Below, one piece after another: positions 35,877 through 45,200 of a stretch of DNA of 64,000 nucleotides. Position numbers and translations under genes: made by a program. Source of the stretch: Mixophyes australis (Eukaryota > Chordata > Amphibia > Anura > Limnodynastidae). The stretch lies in NCBI GenBank assembly GCA_036250195.1, contig JAVHZZ010000003.1, positions 84,345,418 to 84,409,417 on the forward strand. Reading direction: 5' to 3'. Positions within the stretch are counted from its first letter, which is position 1. Each line of letters starts with the position of its first letter. The notes beneath the pieces were generated by a model. That model was not told where the DNA came from. It saw only the letters and a list, made by a program, of their open reading frames with translations, and did not search any database.

Positions 35877-36720
35877 TTCCTAGTGAAGTGGGCAGGATTT
35901 GAAGCCACAATGACATGATTCTTGGGGACTGCGTCATTGCATCGCAAGGGGAGGGGCCAAATGGCACAATAAGCCGTGCCTCGTCCTCACACGCCCACCT
36001 TCCCCCAGGATTTCCCAGAGGCCGACTTTGAAAAGTTGGCAAGTGTACGCTAAAATGAACTGTAACTGGTAGAAAGCAAGTAAACTAACCAGATTTAAAC
36101 ACCCTTTCAGAGGTGACAATACCATCTGCTTTTAGTATAGTGTTGTGTTCTCAACCAAGACTCATCACAATCACAGTAAGGATTTTATAGTCAAATATCT
36201 TTGACAGTTTAAGCAACACAAACATGACAAATGAAATTAAGATAGTCATAATGTCATCTTACTAGAGTTAGTATATTAATGATGGTTAGTTGTGTAACAC
36301 ATCAGACCTGTTCAATTTAACCAATGATAAGTTCAAATATAGAAATAGGTAAAATACATAGAGCTGATTTACCTTTGCAATTCTAAGCACAGTGAGTTTA
36401 ACTAGTATACAGTTGTTATTTTTAATGGACCACTAAGCCTCAAAGTTGATATTTTCACATATGAAGTATGAAGGTAAAATACACTGTTTAGTAATAGTCA
36501 CATATTATATCATATTTATATTGCAGCTATGTTTAAAGTATAGTAGAATATTACTTCCCCTAATATAGGGAGCTGCAGCTGCGACCCATATTTTAGGGCA
36601 GTGACGTTTTGGGATCTGTTACAGGTCAAAATGTTACAGATCAGTTGTTGTCACATCATGGACCACATATATATTAAAAGATGTACTGCATGAATTTCTA
36701 AGCAACATGAAACACATTTA
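35877..36720. other. Intronic sequence with repeat debris
   Basis: 35960-36050 resembles the right half of the MITE-like element at 19668-19935 (ending AAGTTGGCAAG). The rest shows no gene or defined repeat. Confidence 0.4.
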
Positions 36721-36973
36721 GGGGGGAAATCAATTGACCGCGTTACCCGTGAGTATAACGCAGCCCGCGCACTACTACCATTACTACGGTAATAGTGCGT
36801 ATTACTACTGTTAGTACAAACATTTCAACACCGATATTTGCTCCCAGCTCTGAGAGCCGCAAGCAGAAATCCACTTTCAATTTACCATACTGACCGTAGT
36901 AATGCACACTATTACTAAATAGTGTGCAGGCCGCATTATTTTCCAGAGTAATGTGGCCAATTAATTCCCCCCC
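36721..36973. mobile_element. MITE, GGGGGGAATTCAATTG-like family
   Basis: Inverted ends GGGGGGAAATCAATTGACCG and GGCCAATTAATTCCCCCCC about 250 bp apart; internal inverted pieces around ATTACTACGGTAATAGTGCG. Related to 22485-22697 by its ends, not its core. Confidence 0.7.
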
Positions 36974-38068
36974 TAGGAGTAAAGTAAACACATATATTAG
37001 TTCCCATGTCACATATAAATACATTACCAGCTGGTGGCCAGAATGTTCATATCCAGCCATTCAGGTACTGGGCTGAGACCATTGGGCACCTTGCTCCACT
37101 TCCTGTGTTAGCTAATTACCTCGACCACCCACCAATGGAGGTGGTCTAATTACAACTCTGGTCTGTAAAGATGATGTTCCACACTGGGGGAAAAAAACCC
37201 AGTTGATTGATCAAATCTGCATGTGCATGACAAGTCTTTGTTGGAAATTCCAATTCTGTAGCTATTTTATTCCTATTGACCAAACATGAACACTCCGGTA
37301 AGAACGAGCTTTAATCACTGGCACAGCTATGATCTGTTAGAATGTAGTGCGCATACAGCCAGGATACTTATCAGAATTGCGTTTGAGGATTGAAATATAA
37401 TTATGTGGAGATTAGAAACCTCCAGTTTATTTTATTGTAGAGATTCTAATTAACTATTTGTCATTTTGCCTCTGTCACTAGACTACAACAACGAAACCTA
37501 ATATCTTGGAACAGCCACAAACATGCATCATTTTACTTGCTATGTATACGAGTCCAAGATATTGCTCTGTTTTTTCGTTCAGTTCCAACTCTAACAGCCT
37601 GACGTCAGTGCCCTTCCTAAGGACAGGAAGTATAATGTGCTGGGGAGACATGGTTTCCCATGATAACATATCAATCACAAATACCTTCATTTTTTATAAG
37701 CTCAAGAAAGTTTTCCACTATATCTTGTTGAATGTAAATAGACCCTTATTTTAGATAAATTGTATTTTAGGTTATTTGCACAAAAAGTAATGTAGCATGT
37801 ATCTATGTGAAAACGTTCTATCTCTTGGTACATCAGGCCTCCCTTAAGGAAAAATACTGTATATTTTCTACTTCTAATAGTAAGATGAGACTATCTTCTT
37901 GTGATTGACATGTACTAGTCATCCTTTTTATTTATTGCTTTTAGATGAATGTCATTGAATAACACTGGATCAACTTACTATGATGTGCAATGTCACTATT
38001 ATCAGAATAATAGACTGTTACCCAGCGGGGCAGATTGTACCCCGTGCAAAGTCCTCCAATCAGCCAAC
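36974..38068. other. Intronic sequence, no gene seen
   Basis: AT-rich; overlapping frames on both strands at 37478-37754 are not recognised as any family. Confidence 0.4.
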
Positions 38069-38073
38069 GCTAG

Positions 38074-38373
38074 CATAGGCAAACCGAGGTGGGGTTTCCT
38101 AGTGCCTGGAAACCCCCCTCCAAGCCTGGGGCACTGTATAATTTAGGTGGCTGGACCCTGACCCTGCCTTTACACGGCTCTGGTCGAAAAGAGAGAGCTG
38201 CATGCACCTAACAGTAGTGCACGCAGCATTGCTCCTGTATATTATGGGGATAGGGAGAGTAGGAGAGCAGCCAAGCACTGTCTAAAATTATAGCCACGCC
38301 CCATGCATGCTGGTCACGGCCACTGGCAGCGTGGTGTGGAAACCCCCCTCTGCAAATCCTGCGTTTGCCCCTG
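38074..38373. mobile_element. MITE with 5-bp target duplication (diverged relative of 23440-23692)
   Basis: Ends CATAGGCAAACCGAGG and CCTGCGTTTGCCCCTG, flanked by the perfect 5-bp duplication GCTAG (38069-38073 and 38374-38378). Subterminal GGAAACCCCCCTC pieces also resemble the 23440-23692 copy. Confidence 0.8.
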
Positions 38374-38378
38374 GCTAG

Positions 38379-39401
38379 CCCAGGGTGCTCCAACCAGTGG
38401 CCTTTAGAATAAATGTGCTCTTATAAAGTCTATAATATGATACCATTTCCAATAGGTTAACACCTTTCAATTAGGTAAAGATTATTTTGGGGGGATTTAT
38501 TGCTATGTATGTAATGTTTTTGAAGTATACACATATGTACGTATATACTGCATAGTGGGATGTACGGTAGCAGCAATAAACCTTTTTCATTTCATAAATA
38601 TTTCAACACTCTAATAACAGATGGGAGGTTAAAAGGGTAATGGGCAAAAGTTGAATATTTAAAATCCTCAATTCTCAACAAAAAAACTTCACTTCAATTA
38701 TAAACATAGTTTTCTATTTTCTTCGATCCATTACATGTATAACTACCAGTTCAAAAACAAATGTATCCTGAAGTCCATTACCATAACCCATCTGCATTAG
38801 TGCCCTGGTTGTGCAGACTTAAAGAGCAGGCGTCACATTATGGCATTTTATGAGGATAGCAGCTGCTGTGTATTTTTGCAGATAGATTCCAAAATGTGCT
38901 GAGTGCTAAACAAGTTCTTTTAATATGAATGCTGTCAGAGCTGCAGGGAGAGAAGTAAGGTAGTATATCTGCTGTCAGAGCGCTGCTAGGCTATCTGCCC
39001 TTCCTCTGACAATGATGTTGTTCCAGTCTGCGCAGACAACCTGGGTATTGTAATGAAGTAGATAGGCTAAGCAGAGACGCCGCTATGTTTGTTGAACCTC
39101 ATCTAGAAATGGTGTCAGGCAGACATGTTATTATAGGATAATGTACATGCAATCCTTGAGGTTCAATCTTGTAAATAAAGCACAGCCAAAGCCTGTAAAG
39201 AAAAGCTACAACTGCATTAGGTAATTGAGCAGTCACTCTGGATACGGTGGTGACAACTGGTAGCAGTGCGGTCAGGCTTAGAGGTGCAGAATATAATCTC
39301 TCTGTAGATGTAAGATTATCTGTATAGAACATAGTAACCGAGAAATAACTAGTCCAATAGCTCATGTGTCTAGTAAATATATATAGAATGTTGCATTAAA
39401 A
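38379..39401. other. Intronic sequence, no gene seen
   Basis: AT-rich single-copy-looking DNA up to the LTR element. Confidence 0.4.
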
Positions 39402-40257
39402 CAAATGTAACCCCTGGGGATGCTGCAGTTGGACTTGAGCACCCAGGGGCTAATAATCACACTTGCATCAGTAAGAAAAGAGATGCATATAGCTATTTAC
39501 CAGTCAAGGAGAAGGAACTACATCTCCCAGAAAACTGTTATGAAGAGGGGGCGGAGCCTAAGAAGACTGAGAAACCTGAGGGCGGAGAGAGAGAGGGAGA
39601 GAGGAGCATCCTGGGAGAGACTGAGCTGTGTGACCAGTTCAGATAGGTGACCCTAGGGAGAAGGGCACTGGATGAGTGATCTGAGCAGAGAGAGCAGTCT
39701 GCAGAGATATCAAAGCTGGGTGCAGTTCTGAACAGAACCTGCTGGAAGCCACAGTTTGAAGCTGTAGGAGGAGGTTTGCATGCATCTCTGAAGAAGGACA
39801 TTTTACAAGTCAGCCATTTTGGAGATAATTAAGTTCAGACCTGTGACACACTGGTGCAGATAAGTTACTGGTTATTTTTATCTATCTGTTGTTGTTCAAG
39901 TGGGGTTTGGACTATATCTGGCCACAAGGGCTGAAGAGTTAGGGATAGATGGGTGGGCAGGTAAATATGCACCAAGTGTGTGTCTAATCAGCACTTGTGG
40001 AACTACAAGTCCCAGGATACAAATTAGAAAGGATTTTACAGTTGTTGCTAGAGGAGGGTCTGCATACTGTGACTGCTGTACCTCACTGCAAGTGATTTAA
40101 AGACCTCCAACATCTGCAAACTGGACACATGATGTTTCCATGCCATGCTGCATACATACAGAAGGGCCCCAACTTGCAGTGCACTGCTCTATTTGTGTGG
40201 TGTGTTTGAATACTGCTGTGTGTGTTTGGCAGTACATTGTAGGGCTATAAGGGAAAA

Positions 40258-40265
40258 TATATAAA
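40258..40265 (+). promoter_or_regulatory. TATA box of the 5' LTR
   Basis: TATATAAA lies 525 bp before the LTR end and upstream of the polyadenylation signal, the order expected for U3 then R. The same motif sits in the 3' LTR at 47262-47269. Confidence 0.6.
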
Positions 40266-40561
40266 TTCACCCTGCAAGATATTCACAGTATCAGGAGCAA
40301 GTAAGATATCTGATATATTTTTTCATGTGTATAAAGCTGTGACAGTTAATGGTTATATTGTTATATATTATATTATATTGTATGCTGTTATTGATTTATT
40401 GCAAGTTTTTGTGTTAACTTGGTGTGCATAGTAAGAAGTGGTGCGCCACTTTCATCCACACTGTTTTATTACTGTATTGTATTGTTTGCACTATTATTTC
40501 AAATTATACCAAAGTATATTTTTCTATAAAATTACAAAGCTGCATTTAGGATTTCCATTTA

Positions 40562-40567
40562 AATAAA
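40562..40567 (+). terminator. Polyadenylation signal in the LTR
   Basis: AATAAA within ATTTAAATAAATGTG, about 300 bp after the TATA box. The copy in the 3' LTR (47566-47571) would be the one used for the full transcript. Confidence 0.55.
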
Positions 40568-40791
40568 TGTGCCTGGCTGGCTTTTGCAGCACACATTTTG
40601 TCACAGAGTGTTAATACTGGGCAGGGGGTTTCCCGAATCTTCCCCTGGTGTATCTTTGGAACACCCCCCAGAAGAGAAAGCAGAGATTCGGGTGGAGGCA
40701 CTGAAAACCAAGTACCAAGGTGAGAAGCATCTGCGTGGTTCAATATATATATATACCCTCACAACGCTTAATACACAAGGGGGTGTTACAG

Positions 40792-40809
40792 TGGAGGCAC
40801 TGCTGAGAT
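40792..40809 (+). other. Primer binding site, tRNA-Thr-like
   Basis: TGGAGGCACTGCTGAGAT begins one base after the 5' LTR, where minus-strand synthesis is primed. From memory, it matches the complement of the 3' end of a vertebrate threonine tRNA at about 16 of 18 positions. The site is well supported by position; the tRNA identity is less certain. Confidence 0.65.
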
Positions 40810-40849
40810 ACTGAAGACACACTCAGTGAAACCCATCAGCACAGACGTC

Positions 40850-42226
40850 ATGGATAGTATAAGAGAAGAAGTGTTTCTGTGGTGTGAACAACAGACTGTG
40901 GCCCCAACTCGATGTTTAGGGATCTATGGTGACTCTCAGGGAGTGACAGATGAGGAAATCCTGCATGTGCTCCACAGGATTTATGGGGTAGAACATCCTA
41001 AAATCCTTGGATGGAAAGGTAGAGATCAGCATAAGACCAGTCTGATCCTCTGTGAGACGCAAGCAGAATTGGATAAAGATTTTCTTCCCTCCCTCGTTTC
41101 TGGGCCACAAAAACAACAATGGCATATTGTGATACCGTTAAAGCCAAAACAGCTAGTCGCAGCACCTCTTAATGCTGAACTTCCAGATGGAGATATTAAC
41201 CGACAAGTATTCCCTCAGGCCAGGGAAGAGAATTCTCAGTCACCCTCCAGTACTAGGAAAACTGAAGAGGATCAAAGCGAACTGTTCCTCACTGCTGTAC
41301 AGAAACTGGTAGACCAGTTAGGAAAGTCACAGCATGAAGGGGGCTACAGAAGGCTCCGGCTCTTCTCAGGAATAAAACCAGTCCCTACTGGGGAAGAAAC
41401 TTACGAGGCATGGAAAGAGATGGCTTCCCAATACCTGGAGGAATGGCATTGCGCCGAACCCTATAAGAGACAGCGGATCGTTGAAAGTCTGCGAGGTCCC
41501 GCTGGAGAACTAATCCAAGCTGTACGGAGAAGTGACCCCCAAGCCACTGCACGACACTACTTAGCGACTCTAGATCAGGAATATGGGATGGCAGAGGATG
41601 CAACAGATCTGCTCTATCAGCTACGCCACACCTATCAGGAGTCAGGGGAGACATTGTCCAATTATATCTATCGGCTGGACAAGCTGATCCACCTTATTGT
41701 GTCAAAGAAAGGAATACCCCTAGCAGAAGTAGACGACAGGCGTATGCAACAGTTGTTACGGGGTGCTCTGTCCCATGACCCAGTAGCGATGAAGATAAGA
41801 AATGCTCAACTGGGACAACCATCACCTACTTTTCTTCAGTTGATACAAGATGTTAAACAAGAGGAAGCTATAGTTAAATCCCGAGAGAGGGTGACCAAGA
41901 AAGTCAAGGTCGTACAGTCAAAGCCCGAGGCTGACCTTCCCAACACTGAGTTAATGAAGATTGTGGAGAAACAAGGTGAGCAGATTGCTCAGTTGTTGGA
42001 GATGCAGAAGCAGATTCAAGCACAGATGCTGAAATACCACACTACCGAGCAACTGCACCCGAACATCCACCCCCGGCAAGTTCTCGAAGCTAACACTACT
42101 CGGAAACAGAACAATTGTTTCACTTGTGGAGAAGTTGGGCATCTCGCTAGACAATGTCCTCAGAGGAAGGGAGGAAGGTGGTCACCCTCACCATCCCACC
42201 GGGATAGGAAGCTTTCGGAAAACTGA
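40850..42226 (+). CDS. gag: Gag protein (PNMA/MOAP1-like) of the Gypsy element
   Basis: Structural protein that would form the particle and bind element RNA. The frame is open further upstream from a GTG at 40826, but the first ATG is 40850 (MDSIREEV), giving 458 residues. Residues 1-105 resemble the N-terminal domain of PNMA proteins (WCEQQ near the start, then LILCETQAELD). About 165-345 resemble the PNMA/MOAP1 capsid-like region, with RLRLFSG at 168-174 and the SLRGPAGE motif. A CCHC zinc knuckle follows (C423, C426, H431, C436; CFTCGEVGHLARQC). The stop at 42224-42226 is preceded by a possible slippery site. No damage is seen. That host PNMA genes derive from Gypsy gag genes is established; the closeness here is judged by eye. 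Confidence 0.9.
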   Translation: MDSIREEVFLWCEQQTVAPTRCLGIYGDSQGVTDEEILHVLHRIYGVEHPKILGWKGRDQHKTSLILCETQAELDKDFLPSLVSGPQKQQWHIVIPLKPKQLVAAPLNAELPDGDINRQVFPQAREENSQSPSSTRKTEEDQSELFLTAVQKLVDQLGKSQHEGGYRRLRLFSGIKPVPTGEETYEAWKEMASQYLEEWHCAEPYKRQRIVESLRGPAGELIQAVRRSDPQATARHYLATLDQEYGMAEDATDLLYQLRHTYQESGETLSNYIYRLDKLIHLIVSKKGIPLAEVDDRRMQQLLRGALSHDPVAMKIRNAQLGQPSPTFLQLIQDVKQEEAIVKSRERVTKKVKVVQSKPEADLPNTELMKIVEKQGEQIAQLLEMQKQIQAQMLKYHTTEQLHPNIHPRQVLEANTTRKQNNCFTCGEVGHLARQCPQRKGGRWSPSPSHRDRKLSEN

Positions 42227-45200
42227 AAGGGAGGACCAGGAACCCCCACACTGGCCCTCTAAAGAAAGCTGACATTAACACTGTGGGGAACTCTCACCTG
42301 GAATGGGGTCTTTTGCCCAAAGGATTGCTGGGACCCTCTCCTCACGTGCCGGCATGTCTAAATGGGAGACCTTGTATGGCCTTGCTAGATAGTGGTTCAC
42401 AGGTGTCCATTGTGTTCGAGAAGTGGTACCGAGATAATCTATCTGACTTGCCCATAAAGCCATTGTGTGGACTGACCATCTGGGGTCTGAGTGACAAGAA
42501 TTATCCCTACCTTGGGTACATCACTGTACCTTTGAAGTTCCCACGGGAAGTAGCTGGAATAGAAGAAGAGGTGAACGTGCTTGCACTTGTTTGTCCTGAG
42601 GCCGAAGGAGAACCTCGAGATGTCTCAGTGATTATTGGAACTAACTCCCATTTGTTCGAGATACTGGCCAACTGGTGCCAAGAGGTGGGAGGAGCAAGTT
42701 ATAGTAAAACACTTAAGATTCATCCTATGTGCCTTGCTGCTTATAAGAAGAAAGAGGAAAAAAAATCTCAGAAAGAAACCACATTACAAATAGGAAGTTT
42801 TGATCAATGCTTTAATGGTAGTGATGCTAGTCAAGAAGACCGACACTGGCTAGTTATGCAAATGCTACAAAGAGAGGCTGCCTTCTCTTCGGGGGACTGG
42901 GATTTAGGTCTAGCGACAGGAGTGGAGCACCACATAAGGCTAACGGACGACAGACCTTTCCGAGAACGGTCAAGACGCCTAGCCCCTGCTGATTTGGATG
43001 ATATTCGGGAACATTTAAGGGAGATGCTACAGAATGATGTGATTGAGAGATCTGAGAGTCCCTATGCTTCTCCTATTGTGGTGGCTAGAAAGAAGACGGG
43101 AAAAATACGGATGTGCGTGGACTACCGGACATTAAACAAGCGCACGATTCCTGATCAGTACACTGTCCCTAGGATAGACGAAGCCCTTGATTGTCTTCAG
43201 GGAAGCAAGTGGTTTTCTGTGCTAGATCTACGCAGCGGGTACTATCAGATATTGATGAGTCAGAAGGATGCTGAGAAAACCGCCTTCATCTGCCCGGTTG
43301 GATTCTTTCAGTTCAAAAGATTGCCACAAGGATTATCAGGGGCTCCAGCCACTTTCCAACGATGCATGGATGATGTTGTGGGTGACATGAATTTCAGGGA
43401 AGTGCTGGTATACTTGGATGATTTGATAGTATTTGGCCAAACATTGAATGAGCACAACGAAAGACTCCTCAAGGTATTGGATCGCTTAATAAAGAAAGGG
43501 TTGAAGTTGTCCCTTGACAAGTGTAGCTTCTGTAAAACCCAGGTCAAGTATGTGGGATATGTTGTGGATCGGGAAGGAATTTCTACAGATTCAGCGAAGA
43601 TAGAAGCGGTGAAAGAATGGCCTCGACCAACAATACTGAAGGAATTAAGGTCTTTTTTGGGGTTCTGTGGCTATTACAGAAGGTTTGTCCCAAACTACAG
43701 TAAACTTGTCAAGCCTCTTACAGATCTAACTCGAGGTTATCCTGCTCCAAGAGGTTCCCATCGGAAAGAGAAACCATTGTTCCGGGTAAATGATGCGTTC
43801 GGGGAAAGGTGGAGTGAGGCTTGCGAACAAGCTTTTGAAGGATTGAAAACCTGCCTGATTCAAGCGCCTGTTCTGGCATATGCCGATCCAGAGTTACCAT
43901 ACATTCTGCATGTAGATGCCTCCTTTGAGGGACTTGGGGGAGTGCTATACCAAGTGCAAGAAGGAAGGTTAAGACCAGTCTATTACATCAGTCGAGGTCT
44001 CTCACCCAGTGAACGGAACTACCCGGTGCATAAGTTGGAGTTCCTGGCCCTTAAGTGGGCAGTTGTTGACAAACTTCACGACTACTTGTATGGAGTACCA
44101 TTCGAAGTGCATACAGACAACAATCCCCTCACATATGTGCAGACCACAGCAAAGCTAGATGCAACTGGGCACAGATGGTTGGCGGCGCTGGCCATTTACA
44201 ATTTCACAATAAAGTACAGGCCTGGGAGAGGAAATGTAGATGCCGATGCTTTGTCAAGATTACCGGGAAGGTTTGTGGAATCTCAGGAAGAAGAATGGAT
44301 AGAGTTGCCAGCTCCAGAGGTGAAGGGAATGTGTCACGAGGGACGTGTGGTCGTGCCTCCAGTCAAAGAATGCTTAACAGCTCTAGGGGCAACGACAGAT
44401 GCACTACCAAGACAATATTGCTGGCTGAGTCAAATGGAGCTCAGTGATCTTCAGAAGTTGAGTTCAAGCCAAGTCAAAGAAGATCAGCAGAATGACTCCT
44501 CTATAGCAGCAGTTAGGTGGTCTGTTAAACACAGACAAAGAATCCACCCGAGTAGTTTGATAACGGAGGAAGCTATTTTGCTAAGCAGGCAGAGAGAGTC
44601 ATTGGTGGTGAAGCAGGGGCTACTGTATAGAGAAACCAGCCGCAAAGATGGCAGAGAGAGGAAACAGCTAGTATTGCCAAAGAAGCACCGTCCCATGGTT
44701 CTCCGTGCGTTGCATGATAAACACGGCCACCTGGGAATAGAGAAGACCATGAGTTTAATTTCAGATAGATTCTACTGGCCGAAAATGGAGATAGACATTG
44801 AGAGTTATTGTAAATCTTGTGGGACATGCATACTTCGAAAATCCCTCCCAGAAAAGGCTGCCCCCTTAAAGAATATATCCAGCAATGGGCCTTTAGAGTT
44901 AGTCTGTATTGACTTTCTATCAGTGGAACCGGATGAAAGCAACAAGTGTAACATTCTAGTGGTGACAGATCATTACACCCGTTATGCTCAAGCCTACCAG
45001 ACAAAAGACCAGAGAGCTGTGACCGTGGCAAAAATCCTATGGGAAAAGTTCTTTGTCCACTATGGACTGCCTGCCCGCATTCATTCAGATCAGGGTCGGG
45101 ATTTTGAGAGCAAGCTAATAAAAGAACTGTGCGAGGTCTGCGGGATAAAGAAGTCCAGGACTACTCCTTTCCATCCCCAAGGAGATCCGCAGCCGGAGAG

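Larger units (their letters stand above)
39406..40790 (+). repeat. 5' long terminal repeat
   Basis: Starts TGTAACCCCTGGGG and ends GGGGGTGTTACA. It contains a TATA box (40258-40265) and a polyadenylation signal (40562-40567), so R probably spans from about 40290 to about 40585. At 1385 bp it is long for a Gypsy LTR. Confidence 0.95.
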
